A stretch of DNA of 64,000 nt from JAPOUP01 sp965203255 (GTDB lineage: Bacteria > Pseudomonadota > Alphaproteobacteria > Rhodobacterales > Rhodobacteraceae), in contig OZ241882.1 of NCBI GenBank assembly GCA_965203255.1, positions 4,836,001 through 4,900,000 of the forward strand, given 5' to 3'. Within the stretch, counting starts at the first letter, position 1. Every line of letters begins with the position of its first letter. Below are positions 28,196-37,415 of this stretch, in pieces. A program made the position numbers and the translations under genes. Below the pieces are notes generated by a model, which was given only the letters and a program-made list of their open reading frames with translations, did no database searches and had not been told where the DNA came from.

Positions 28196-28471
28196 TCTGA
28201 ACATCGCGCCGACTTGGCTGTCGTTGCTCATCTGGCCTTTCGCCGTAACGTCGAGTTGGAAGCCATTTGTCGTCGAACACCTCCAGCGAGGAATCCGGGT
28301 GTGTCCAGCCCGCGGCAACTGAACTTCAGCAACGCTCACGACGGTGTTGGCTGGCAGTCAGGACGCTGGCCAGAATCCGGCGTTAATGGCGCAGGTCGCC
28401 TTGCCTGTTCTGGTGGGCGGTGTTCGCTGTGGCGACTTTTCGTTGCCTGCCTGTCGCAGTAAATCGCGTTC

Positions 28472-28820
28472 ATGGCCGAGGTTGCATGCGAACGGATTGC
28501 CAAGGTCCTCGCCCACCACGGCGTCACGTCCCACCGCGACGCCGAACGGATGACTGCGGCAGGCCGCCTGACCGTGAACGGCGTGTTCATAGGAAGAGTC
28601 GTGCGCCGAACGTTCATAAGGCCGATAGAATCACGGTTGACGAAAGGCGCTCGGCAACCGCGGTCCGGTGCGCGTCTGGCTCTTCAACAAGCCAAGGGAT
28701 CTGGTGAGATCAACCCGTGACGAGAAAGGGCGGCCAACGGTCTTCGACTGCCTACCGGACAGGCTGCCCCGGGTCGTGTCGGTCGGTCGCTTCGAAATTG
28801 ATTCCCAAGGATTCCGGAAT
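28472..28820 (+). pseudogene. rluB-like pseudouridine synthase remnant
   Basis: The translation shows an S4 RNA-binding domain (RIAKVLAHHGVTSHRDAERM, AAGRLTVNG) and, in another frame after about 28610, VRVWLFNKPRDLVRSTRDEK and TVFDCLPDRLPRVVSVGR of the RsuA/RluB family. At least two frameshifts separate these parts. The catalytic GRLD motif reads GRFE, and homology stops at about 28820, so most of the catalytic domain is missing. An intact copy is presumably elsewhere in the genome. Confidence 0.75.
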
Positions 28821-29019
28821 CTCAGAAATCTCAAGGAGGTTCACCCTATGAGAAATTTTTGGTTGCCATAACGAAACCAAAGCTGATCCGTATTCAATAG
28901 CTTGCCGAAGTTTCGGGTGGTCCTCCAAGGCCAATCCTGCACAAATGGTATTGTCTTTATGAATTCAAGCGCAGTTATGCTCGATAGCCCGAAGTCTCGA
29001 ATTATCTTGTGGCGGCGAT

Positions 29020-29170
29020 TGACGGACATTGGAAGACAATCGTTGAAAAACGGATATCCCCAGCCAGTCCCCTGCCTCGCGCAACAAGATTGAGATGACT
29101 CTTGCGCCAGCGGCGATGAGGGAATGGCTGGCTGACATCGTGCCTGAACGCTTGGTGATTCCGGTATTGG
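29020..29170 (-). pseudogene. Possible LysR-type regulator N-terminal remnant
   Basis: A short minus-strand stretch reads SHSLIAAGARV followed by GDWLGISVFQRLSSNVR, which resembles the end of a LysR helix-turn-helix domain. There is no clear start, and the frame does not continue into an effector domain. It would have been divergent from the aminotransferase gene, a common arrangement. The match is short and uncertain. Confidence 0.25.
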
Positions 29171-29297
29171 CGCTGTCTATGGAGAACCAGATGATATTGC
29201 GTTGGAGGCTGTCGATACGATCGAGGAACGCACTGCATCGCTGCGTTGACTGTGGCGATTCTGGGCATATGATTTCGTTTGTTTCGAGACCATTAGC

Positions 29298-30707
29298 GTG
29301 GAACATGCCATGAAGGCTATCGCCAACCATCCTCCCACGGAAGAGGTGCAGGCTCTTGATGCTGCACATCACTTGCATCCTTTCACCGATGGCAAGGAAC
29401 TTGCACGAATCGGTGCCAGGGTGATCTCCCGCGCCAACGGCGTGATCCTGACGGACAGCGAGGGCAACGACCTATTGGATGCGATGGCAGGCCTATGGTG
29501 TGTCAATATCGGCTATGGGCGCGACGAGCTCGCGGAAGTCGCGAAGACCCAAATGTGCCAGCTTCCCTATTACAACACGTTCTTTCGTACGACGCACGTT
29601 CCGGCAGCCTCGCTGGCCACGAGGCTAGCGGACTTGGCGCCGGGCGACCTCGACCATGTCTTCTTTGCGTCGTCGGGGTCAGAGGCGAATGACACAAATA
29701 TTCGGTTGGTGCGACACTACTGGGCCGCACGGGGCAAGCCGGACAAGCAGGTGATAATCGGCAGAAGAAATGCCTATCATGGCTCCTCGGTGGGTTCGGC
29801 AAGCTTGGGTGGAATGGCGCAGATGCACGCTCAGGGGGGGCTTCCGATTCCGGGGATCACACATATCGGCGAGCCCAACTGGTATGAGCAGGGGGAAGAC
29901 CTCGAGCCCGACGAGTTTGGGGTCAGGTGCGCATATGAGTTGGAACGGAAGATTGCCGATCTCGGTGAGAATCGGGTCGCAGCCTTCATCGCGGAACCTG
30001 TTCAGGGAGCAGGTGGAGTCATCATCCCGCCGAAGACCTATTGGCCGGAGATACAGCGCATATGCGACCGTCATGAAATCCTGCTGATCGCGGACGAAGT
30101 GATCTGCGGTTTTGGCAGGACCGGGGAGTGGTTCGGTTGCCAAGCCATGGGAATCCGCCCGCAGATCATGACCATCGCGAAAGGTGTGACCAGCGGTTAC
30201 TTGCCGCTTGGCGGTTCCATTGTGTCGGCGGAAGTCGCTGACGTACTTAAAGAGGCCGGCGAATTCTTCCATGGATACACCTATAGCGGCCACCCGGTGG
30301 TATGTGCGGTTGCGCTGGAAAATCTTCGAATCATGGAGGAAGAGGGACTCATCGGATATGTGCGTGATGTGGCTGCACCCTATCTTGCCGAGAAATGGGC
30401 GGGGCTGTCCGAACATCCAATGGTCGGTGAGGCCCGGAGCTTGGGGCTGATGGCAAGCCTTGCGTTAACGCCTGACAAGGCCACGCGAGCGGCGTTCGAT
30501 GCGCCTAAGGGAACGGTTGGGCTTCGGTGCCGGGATGCCTCCTTTGATGGCGGGTTGGTCATGCGTCATGTGGGCGACCGGATGGTCATCTCACCACCAT
30601 TGATTATCGCACCGGACGAGATCGACACACTGGTGGAACGGGCGTGGGTTGCGGTCGACAAGGCCTACGACTGGGCTAAGGCCGAGGGCTTGATCAAGGG
30701 AAGATGA
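29298..30707 (+). CDS. Class III (omega-amino acid:pyruvate-type) aminotransferase
   Basis: This is a PLP-dependent transaminase of 469 residues. Key blocks are FFASSGSEANDTNIRLVRHY (PLP phosphate site), NAYHGSSVGSASLGGM, FIAEPVQGAGGVIIPP, LLIADEVICGFGRTGEWFG (Asp contacting the PLP ring) and TIAKGVTSGYLPLGG with the Schiff-base Lys. It resembles putrescine, beta-alanine or taurine:pyruvate transaminases; the exact donor is not determined. GTG at 29298 or ATG at 29310 could start translation. Taurine transamination would give sulfoacetaldehyde, but no link to the sulfonate genes at 38-45 kb is shown. Confidence 0.9.
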   Translation: MEHAMKAIANHPPTEEVQALDAAHHLHPFTDGKELARIGARVISRANGVILTDSEGNDLLDAMAGLWCVNIGYGRDELAEVAKTQMCQLPYYNTFFRTTHVPAASLATRLADLAPGDLDHVFFASSGSEANDTNIRLVRHYWAARGKPDKQVIIGRRNAYHGSSVGSASLGGMAQMHAQGGLPIPGITHIGEPNWYEQGEDLEPDEFGVRCAYELERKIADLGENRVAAFIAEPVQGAGGVIIPPKTYWPEIQRICDRHEILLIADEVICGFGRTGEWFGCQAMGIRPQIMTIAKGVTSGYLPLGGSIVSAEVADVLKEAGEFFHGYTYSGHPVVCAVALENLRIMEEEGLIGYVRDVAAPYLAEKWAGLSEHPMVGEARSLGLMASLALTPDKATRAAFDAPKGTVGLRCRDASFDGGLVMRHVGDRMVISPPLIIAPDEIDTLVERAWVAVDKAYDWAKAEGLIKGR

Positions 30708-30864
30708 GATTTGAGCAGGGTGCTGCCACCAATGTGGTCTGGAGAGCCACCTCACGTAGGATTTTGCACGCTCAACCACGGCTTCCCGTTCAGGTTCGCC
30801 TTTTTCGTGGACCGCATGCGGCAATTGGATGGCCTGAATTCGAAATAAGGGTATGTTGGGTCTA

Positions 30865-32109
30865 GTGGTTCATGCAAAACAAAAGAGTCCATATTTCATG
30901 CCGGACTTTCAGCCGCCGCCATCTCCTGGAGCTTCCTGTGCCCGCGCTTCCACGACGCCACCAGATCCTCCGGATTCCGGCTCCAGCGGAACGGGCGGGC
31001 GTCGCTGGCGTTGTGGTGCTCGATGTAACCCTCGATCGCCGCGACGCAGTCGTCGAGCGAGTCGAAGACGGCGTCCTTCAGCCGCTGCCTCGTCAGCTCC
31101 GGGAAGAAGCCCTCGACCGCGTTCATCCACGACGCCGAGGTCGGGGTGAAATGGAAGGTCCAGTCGGGACGGGATCCAAGCCATTCGTGGACCTCGGCGG
31201 ACTTATGGGAGGACACGTTGTCGAGGATGACGTGCACCGGGGTGCCCGGCCCGGTCCCTTCGGCGACATGGCCGGGGAAGGCGGTGAACTCCGCCGACCG
31301 GTGCCGCTCCACCGTCTGCCCGACCACCTTTCCGGTGGCGACGTCGAGGGCCGCCAGCAGGCAGGTCGTGCCGTTGCGCCTGTAGTCGTGCGTCCTGGTC
31401 TCCGCATGCCCCGGCTTCATCGGGAGGGGTCGCTGGGTCCGCCCAAGTGCCTGAATCTGCGTCTTTCCGTCGACCGACAGCACGACGGCGTGGTCCGGCG
31501 GGTCGACATACAGGCCCACGACGTCGCGGACCTTGATCTCGAAACGCGGGTCGCGCGAGACCTTGAACGTCCTGACCTGGTGCGGCCTGAGCCCGTTGCG
31601 CTTCAGGATGCTGGCACGTTCGAGGCGGTCAGCGCCAGCCTCTTCGCCAGCGCCTGCAGTGTCCAGTGCCGGGCGTGCGGCGGCGGCGGCGAGATCGCGA
31701 GGCCGGCCACGGCCCTCACCGTTCCGTCCGGGGTCGGCTCCAGTCCCGGAGGGCGGGTCGCGTCCCGCAGCAGCCCGTCCACGCCCCGCTCAAGGAAGCG
31801 GTCCCACCAGCGCTCCACGGTCGACCGGCACTTTCCGGTCCGCCTCATGGCCTCCGCCGCGCTGCGCCCCGACCCGAGGTCGAGGATGATCCGGACGCGC
31901 CAGACGTGCTTCTGGATGCTCTGCGGGTCCTTCGCGATCCTTTCGAGGCGTTCGCGGTCGCCGTTCGAAAGCCTGATTTCCTGTCTTTTCGGTTTCCTGC
32001 CCATTGCCCTGCCTGCTTCCTTATGGTTGTTACGGGGCCGCCTGACGGCGACCGGAAGACAGTGGCACGCTTCACGGACAAATGCAAGCATCTGTCTTCA
32101 GTCAACCAC
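30865..32109 (-). mobile_element. IS630-family insertion sequence
   Basis: The element is 1245 bp, bounded by TA dinucleotides (30863-30864 and 32110-32111), the target duplicated by IS630/Tc1 elements. Ends begin GTGGTTCATGCAAAAC on the left and, as reverse complement, GTGGTTGACTGAAGAC on the right, a short imperfect inverted repeat. It carries a transposase gene on the minus strand split into two frames. Confidence 0.8.
30896..32004 (-). pseudogene. IS630-family transposase, in two reading frames
   Basis: The first frame (32004 to about 31610) carries the helix-turn-helix part (KCRSTVERWWDRFLERGVDG). The second (about 31611 to 30896) carries the DDE catalytic domain: Asp in VVLSVDGKTQIQALGR, Asp in VHVILDNVSSHKS and Glu in WMNAVEGFFPELT. 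The frames join at about 31610 where SNV is followed by SILKRNGLRPH one frame away. This is either a disabling indel or the frameshifting arrangement known in parts of the IS630 family; no slippery run is visible. Catalytic residues are intact. Confidence 0.75.
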
Positions 32110-32111
32110 TA

Positions 32112-32782
32112 GGGAGGCTCTGGAGAAACGGGCTATTGTTCGCCGTCCAGTACAGTTCGCGATATTCTGTGACTGCGAATTGCACTGACGTGCGAAGCCT
32201 GATGTAGGGACACACAGGCGATCAGGTCGTCGCCCCGAAGGCTTGCCTTGCTTTCGGGTGGGTAATGTTCAGCCGCCACTGAAGGATTTTCGTCCGAGGG
32301 TCGCCCGTATTGACCAGTGTCGGCATTCGATCCAAAAGGAGGGTTCCATTGGCATCCATCCGCGGTGGTCAGGCTACAGCGGTTCGGCCCATCCGGTCCG
32401 GCCCGAAGTCTCATTGCCGCGCTTCTGCTGGATGATGCTGAACCTCATGAGTCGTCGCTTCTGGGAGTTGCCAGGCAGCACTGCAATCTGGAGGACTCGA
32501 GGATGATTTGCCGGAGCGGTCATCGCAGCGCGTGTCAGGTACGCTCCACCGATTGGATCCCATCCCGCTCCGAATTCACGGGATTGGGGCAACCGGTTGA
32601 CAAACGACTGTGCCCGTGTGGAACCGCGTGCCCCTCCATTGTGCACGGAATTGTTGGCGGCTAGGTCTGCCAGATGCGATGCCGTGCACATTCTGCCCTG
32701 ACCGCGTCACCACTCCAATGCGGACTGGCGATTTGGCCGAATGGCTTGCATGTTGCTGGTGACGTGTTGGTGGGGGGACATG
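32112..32782. other. No gene recognised between IS630 and the ATP-binding protein gene
   Basis: Short frames occur on both strands without ribosome binding sites or recognisable domains. The last 50 bases should hold the promoter of the downstream plus-strand gene. The rest may be decayed DNA. Confidence 0.4.
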
Positions 32783-34006
32783 ATGGCTGAAGCCAAAATC
32801 GTGGATCGCATTAGACTTGGTAAGGATTCATGCCTGGAGTTCAGGGACGTTCAGGTTGTGGGCCAGCGGGTCAGTAGCCCATTCCGGGACGATTTCGCTG
32901 ACGAATTGGCAGCGATGGCGAACTCGCGTGGAGGAACGATCATCCTTGGGGTGGACGACCAGAGGCGGGAGATTCACGGAATCAAGCTGGAGGATCTGGA
33001 CGTCATTGAAGACTGGGTTCGGGATATCTGCAATGATTCGGTGAAGCCGGCCCTGGACGCCGACATATTGAAGCTCGAGGTGGAGAAGCCTTTCGGCGAC
33101 CTGGTGCCGATCATCAGGATCGATTTGGCACGTAGTCTCTTTGTCCACAGGAGTCCCGGCGGGTATTTCCGAAGAATTGGAAGTTCGAAACGTGAAATGA
33201 CTCTGGAACTTCTCAGCAGGTTGTTTCAGGAACGCAGTTACAGTCGCATCATTCGATTTGACGAGATCGTTCTTCCTCGAACAGAGCGCTCGGATTTGGA
33301 TTTTTCCCTCACTCGACGATTCGCTTCTGAGCGTTCTAATGACTCGATGGATGACACCTTGCGCAAGCGCAAGATAATCTCGAATGACGAAGACGGTGTT
33401 GAGAGACTCACAATTGCGGGTGTGTTGCTTTGCACGTCTGAGCCACAGCGCTGGATGCCGCACGCATACATACAGGCTGTTGGCTACGCCGGAACACGAA
33501 CAGATAGAGAATATCAGATTGATGCACGGGACATCTTTGGACCGCTCGATATTCAGGTGACAGAGGCATTGCACTTCGTGCGTCGGAACATGTTGGTGCG
33601 GGCGACAAAGGAGGTATCAAGGAGAGACCGGCCGCAGTTCAGCGAGCGGGCAATCTTCGAAGCACTTGTGAATGCGGTAGCCCATCGCGACTACTCGGTC
33701 GCGGGTTCACGAATACGCCTTCACCAATTCGGGGACCGGCTCGAACTTTACGTTCCCGGGGGGCTTGCCAATAGCCTCACCCCCGATAGTCTTCATCTTC
33801 GGCAGGCTAGCAGGAACGAACTCATTGCTTCCCTATTGGCGAACTGTCCCGCACCCACTGGCCTCGGTCGCACTTACATCATGGACCGCCGCGGCGACGG
33901 TGTGCCGATTATCCGCAACGAGTGCGAGGAATTGTCGGGCCGTTTCCCGGAGTATAGCCTCCTTGACGAGAACGAACTGCGTCTGATCATTTGGGCGGCA
34001 GACTAG
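32783..34006 (+). CDS. AlbA_2/Schlafen-type domain ATP-binding protein
   Basis: This 407-residue protein begins with a divergent AlbA_2 (Schlafen-like) nucleic-acid-associated domain: FRDDFADELAAMANSRGG and TIILGVDDQRREIHGI near residues 35-70. The C-terminus has an HATPase_c_4-type part: FEALVNAVAHRDYS with the conserved N and H and RLELYVPGGL. Such proteins act as regulators or nucleases in accessory and defence regions. The ATG at 32783 is preceded by GGGGGA. The stop codon lies directly against a decayed IS630-type sequence. Confidence 0.8.
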   Translation: MAEAKIVDRIRLGKDSCLEFRDVQVVGQRVSSPFRDDFADELAAMANSRGGTIILGVDDQRREIHGIKLEDLDVIEDWVRDICNDSVKPALDADILKLEVEKPFGDLVPIIRIDLARSLFVHRSPGGYFRRIGSSKREMTLELLSRLFQERSYSRIIRFDEIVLPRTERSDLDFSLTRRFASERSNDSMDDTLRKRKIISNDEDGVERLTIAGVLLCTSEPQRWMPHAYIQAVGYAGTRTDREYQIDARDIFGPLDIQVTEALHFVRRNMLVRATKEVSRRDRPQFSERAIFEALVNAVAHRDYSVAGSRIRLHQFGDRLELYVPGGLANSLTPDSLHLRQASRNELIASLLANCPAPTGLGRTYIMDRRGDGVPIIRNECEELSGRFPEYSLLDENELRLIIWAAD

Positions 34007-34089
34007 GGCCTGTGGACAATCATGATGCCGCCGCCACGCCCGCCACCAGGTGAATTCCCGCCGCGAAGCTCGTGGCGGTCTTGACGGTC

Positions 34090-34529
34090 CCGTCCGAGAT
34101 CGTGTCGACGATCTCCAGCCCGCCAGGCCGGTCCGCCAGCAGCTGCATCGTCCACCGGCTCCGCCCCTCCGGCGGCTGCGGGCAGGCGAGGGCCACCAGC
34201 TTCGCCTCGCCCCCGCCGTCGAGGCTGCGCCGCTTCCGGTTCCCCTGCTCGCGGCGGACCAGCGCCGCCTCCAGACCCTCCCCGGCGCAGCGGCGGCGCA
34301 CCCGCCCGGCGGCCGGCACGCCGGCCTCCAGGACCGGCGCGATGCCGGAGCCGGTGCGGCCCCCGTCGTCCCGGGCCCCGTCGGCCAGCGGCAGGATCCG
34401 GGCGCGCCGCCGCCTGTACGCCGCCGCCCCGCTGTCCTCCAGCTGCCGCCGCTCCGCCCTCCCGCCATCCGAAAGGCGGATCCGGCATATCCTGCGTCCC
34501 TTTCCGGGAGTCCCCGTCTCCTGTGCCAT
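34090..34529 (-). pseudogene. IS630-family transposase N-terminal remnant
   Basis: The minus strand encodes CRIRLSDGGRAERRQLEDSG, ARILPLADGARDDGG, GEGLEAALVRREQGNRKR, GGGEAKLVALACPQPPEG and LLADRPGGLEIVDTISDG, the helix-turn-helix and linker region of an IS630-type transposase. The DDE catalytic domain is absent; homology ends near 34090. A different IS630 subgroup from the element at 30865, it resembles the second remnant at 53300. Confidence 0.75.
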
Positions 34530-34647
34530 GCTCCGCTCCGTTCCATGATGCGGGCCGGGGGCGGTCTGCCGCCGCCTTCCCGTCGCCCGCCTGTTGCCTG
34601 ATGCCGGCAAAGGCGGCATGATGCCGGGAGACAGCCAGGCAGAACCG

Positions 34648-34673
34648 TCATTGCTACGATGGCGCTACACTAG
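34648..34673 (+). repeat. IS630-type terminal sequence abutting a TA
   Basis: The sequence ending GATGGCGCTACACTA lies about 120 bp upstream of the transposase remnant and ends at a TA, as expected for the outer end of that element. A similar sequence occurs at 54408-54432 near the other remnant. The stop codon of the IrrE-like gene overlaps this boundary, so the insertion may have altered its last residues. Confidence 0.4.
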
Positions 34674-35278
34674 ATCGCGTCCAGTGCACCGTTTAGGTCG
34701 TCCCATTCGTTGCACAGCATCAAATCAACAAGGTCAACGGGCATGCAGGCCCACTTCGCAACGTCTTTGTGCGACCTTTCTTCGTTGCTGACTGCTTGAC
34801 GCGCTTCAGCAAGAGCGGCATGCGGCAGTAGCAGTGGAAGAGATTGGTATAGGGCTAGCCTATCCTTAGCAGCCTGAAGGTCGGCGAATCCATAATCCTT
34901 GTTCGACAGTGGACCCACCAGTTTGTCCAAGAGCTGGTTGACTTCATCGTCTGTATCGGTCTTCGCAGGCTTGGAGTCGAAGATATGCACCAATTCCTTG
35001 ACAGCTATTACACGCTGCCATTCAAGCGCGACATTCGCTGAGTAAGATACATGGGTAACGAAGATTGGCGCACCGTATGCGGTCCTATGGTATGTAAATT
35101 GGTGGAATGCACCCCAAATCTTGGTTGGATCTGTGTTGTCCTCAAACAAATAGATTTCATCCTGACAACTCGTTGCCTTGACGCGGTCGACGATTTCTTC
35201 CACTTCCACGGGCAATTTCGTAACGTGGGAGAAGTGGTCAATGAGATCGCGCAACATTTGGTGCCCCGGAATGAACAA
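34670..35278 (-). CDS. ImmA/IrrE-like protein with altered metallopeptidase motif
   Basis: This 202-residue cytoplasmic protein resembles ImmA/IrrE (COG2856-type) metallopeptidases of phage and toxin-antitoxin loci. The expected HExxH motif appears as KELVH in VIAVKELVHIFDS near residue 95, lacking the first His. The later block LPLLLPHAALAEARQAVSNE and the C-terminal HKDVAKWACMPVDLVDLMLCNEW match the typical end, where an LMP-type segment and a helical tail occur. It is probably non-catalytic or uses other ligands. It follows a small unknown gene in the same direction by 48 bp. Confidence 0.6.
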   Translation of the reverse strand: MFIPGHQMLRDLIDHFSHVTKLPVEVEEIVDRVKATSCQDEIYLFEDNTDPTKIWGAFHQFTYHRTAYGAPIFVTHVSYSANVALEWQRVIAVKELVHIFDSKPAKTDTDDEVNQLLDKLVGPLSNKDYGFADLQAAKDRLALYQSLPLLLPHAALAEARQAVSNEERSHKDVAKWACMPVDLVDLMLCNEWDDLNGALDAI

Positions 35279-35326
35279 AGGTCCGGCACAAACCGAAACT
35301 TAGCAACATATTGTGTAATCTGTTAG

Positions 35327-35560
35327 CTATGAACCCATCAGGGTGCGCTTCTTCAGCCCTGTAGAAGGTGCTCGACTTGGCACTCCATTTTCCCATGCGT
35401 CCATGGTATTCCGCAGGGTATCAGCCGCTGCAGAGCCAAGTGAACTGGCCGACAGTTCCCCTCCCGTTCCGGGGAACAGTTTAAGGTTCACCAGCTTCGT
35501 ATTTCCATCGTCTCTGCCAAAAAGTAGAGAATGGAGTTGCTGTTTTCCACTCTCGCTCAT
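35327..35560 (-). CDS. Small hypothetical protein paired with an IrrE-like gene
   Basis: This 77-residue protein has a strong ribosome binding site (GGAGGA seven bases before the ATG), which argues that it is real. It is serine- and leucine-rich with a predicted C-terminal helix and basic tail (GLKKRTLMGS). No domain is recognised. Its place just before the IrrE-like gene suggests a two-gene module, perhaps regulator and protease-like partner. Confidence 0.6.
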   Translation of the reverse strand: MSESGKQQLHSLLFGRDDGNTKLVNLKLFPGTGGELSASSLGSAAADTLRNTMDAWENGVPSRAPSTGLKKRTLMGS

Positions 35561-35689
35561 GGTTTATCCTCCGAGGGTATGGTTACACTATCAAATACAG
35601 ACATGCCATGTCAGCCACTTGATTTCAACCTTTGTCATGAATTTTTCGTTGAAACAACCTTTCTTATAAGAGCCCACACCCCCGCGCGG

Positions 35690-35800
35690 CGGCCCTGTCG
35701 CGAAAGTAATTGGCGGTTGCCACGGCGGAGCTGGCGGTGTCAACTCGGGGACGGTCGGGGCAGTCGAGGCCCGTAGTACTTTGGCGTGCACGTCACACGT
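35690..35800 (-). repeat. Diverged dispersed repeat, copy B
   Basis: On the minus strand this matches 3046-3175 with shared blocks around GGGCCTCGA, GCTCCGCCGTGGCAA and GGTGTGGG. Both copies lie in degenerate DNA close to IS30-type ends. Translation of this copy gives ELTPPAPPWQPPITF, similar to that of copy A. It is treated as a repeat because neither copy has a supported start. Confidence 0.55.
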
Positions 35801-35844
35801 ATAAGAGGATCTCACCGTTTCGGGTCACATATGTAACTCCCGCG

Positions 35845-35895
35845 CCCCACCCCGAATTGCAACATCAGAGACTGTGGTGCAGTGCGGGGTGGAAC
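35845..35895. repeat. Pair of IS30-type ends facing each other
   Basis: The left arm CCCCACCCCGAATTGC (35845 on) and right arm (to 35895, containing TGCGGGGTGGAAC) form an imperfect inverted repeat of about 20 bp separated by 7 bp. Each arm resembles a terminal repeat of the IS30-family element at 55515. The arrangement looks like an element with almost all internal DNA removed, or a strong hairpin. Confidence 0.45.
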
Positions 35896-36073
35896 GGAAG
35901 CAGGATATTGTTGAGAGGAGGATCCCGGCCGACGAAAACCGGCGGCGCGTCCTCTGTCCTCCCGCCACATCGCCTTCACTGACTGTCGTCGGAAGGTCGA
36001 GCACGATCACGCCGACCGCGGTCAGTGCGCCGATGGCACCGGGCACGGGAAGGGCTCCGCCGCCCCTCCCTGA

Positions 36074-36390
36074 CATGCTTGACGGCGATCTCGTCCACGG
36101 TCAGATGACCGAAGGCGGGCAGGATGAGTTTGCGCACGATGCGGGTGCTGTCCGCCAGGGTGCCCGGTTTCCAGTGCCGGGCCTAGCGTTCGAGGAACTC
36201 GGCGGCGAAGGCGTCCATCGGATGGCCCGGCGTGCGGGGGCCGCCATCGTGCCTGACCGTTTCGGTGAAGGCGGCGATGAGCCTGCGGGCCTCGGTGCGC
36301 GCCTCGGGGATGGTCATGGTGCCGACGTCGCCGATGGTGGCGTAACGCGACTGGCCGCGCACCTGTCGGTTGTCACGAATTTCCACTCAG
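36074..36390 (-). pseudogene. Second tyrosine-recombinase integrase remnant
   Basis: The minus strand reads SRYATIGDVGTMTIPEARTE and MDAFAAEFLER, then an in-frame TAG (36183-36185), then ARHWKPGTLADSTRIVRKLI and LPAFGHLTVDEIAVKHV, the arm-binding and core-binding domains of a phage-type integrase. The catalytic domain is missing after about 36074, and the N-terminus is also truncated. It is distinct from the integrase at 17675. Confidence 0.7.
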
Positions 36391-36733
36391 CCAGCAACGC
36401 TTGAGTGCACAGCCCCATGATCTGGAACTGAAACGCACGCTCGGCCGCGCTTTCGTCTCACACCGTCACAACAAATCGAAAGAAGCGGAGTTCGAGGCTT
36501 TGGGCCTGCGAGAGCGCTTCTACTGTTCCGGCCTACCGACAGGTCACTGTCGTGTAGACTATTGCATGAACTTCACCGCGAATTCCATGAATCCGTTCCG
36601 GGCGCTTCATGCAACGTGAACGTGCAGTTTGATCGGCATCGAGGTTGAAACATTGGCAGACTTTCCCGTAAGACATTACGGAAACGATGTAGGGACTGCC
36701 GATCTGGTTGTCCTGCAGCAGGGGAAGACGCCG
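36391..36733. other. Upstream region of the dual-OB/DUF488 operon
   Basis: No gene is supported. A frame in phase with the downstream gene begins at 36629 but does not match the family N-terminus. The promoter of the three-gene operon should be here. Confidence 0.4.
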
Positions 36734-37411
36734 ATGCGCATGGTGTGCCTCGCAAATTCCAGAAAGCTGATGGGCCGATGCATTGCCGGTAAACGTTGGG
36801 AGGTGGGAAAGGCAGTGGGAGGCTGGATCCGACCTGTGAGCCAACGTGAGAGCCAAGAGGTATCGGAGTATGAACGTCAGTACGAGGATGGCACTGACCC
36901 AAAGGTTCTCGACATCATGGAGGTTCCGATGCTCAGGCCAAGGCCCGTTGGCTATCAAACCGAGAACTGGCTACTTGATCCAAACCAATATTGGCGGAAA
37001 GTCGGTGGCTATCCGGCTTTGGATCTCGCCGCCTTGATTGATCCCGTGGAGTCTCTCTGGATAGATGGCTTTAGCACCTATCATGGAAAGAACGACAAGA
37101 TTCCAGTCGACGCCTGCGGAGACGTTTGCGCTTCCCTTCGGCTGGTTTCGGTCAGTGAACTGGTCCTGAAGGTTTTTGCGCCCGGTGAAGCTTTCGGAAA
37201 CTCCAAGAGGCGTGTCCAGGGCAGCTTTCGCCATGCGGGTCGGAACTATGCACTCTGGGTTACAGATCCCCTATATGAGCGGCGCTTCCTGACAAAACTC
37301 GACGGAACCTACCGGTTAGGGAATTGCCATCTTACCATCAGTCTCGGAGAGCAGTTTCAGGGTAGTGTATTCAAGCTCATTGCTGCAGTGATTGGGCTAG
37401 ATAGGCCGTAG
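36734..37411 (+). CDS. Dual OB-fold domain-containing protein
   Basis: The 225-residue product begins MRMVCLANSRKLMGRCIAGK and continues with GGWIRPVSQRESQEVS and later NYALWVTDPLYERRF, the pattern of the dual OB-containing family found beside DUF488 genes. OB folds suggest nucleic-acid binding. ATG at 36734 restores the family N-terminus; an upstream start at 36629 would add 35 unlike residues. The gene is followed after 4 bp by the first of two DUF488 genes, so the three form an operon. Function is unproven. Confidence 0.75.
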   Translation: MRMVCLANSRKLMGRCIAGKRWEVGKAVGGWIRPVSQRESQEVSEYERQYEDGTDPKVLDIMEVPMLRPRPVGYQTENWLLDPNQYWRKVGGYPALDLAALIDPVESLWIDGFSTYHGKNDKIPVDACGDVCASLRLVSVSELVLKVFAPGEAFGNSKRRVQGSFRHAGRNYALWVTDPLYERRFLTKLDGTYRLGNCHLTISLGEQFQGSVFKLIAAVIGLDRP

Positions 37412-37415
37412 TTCC

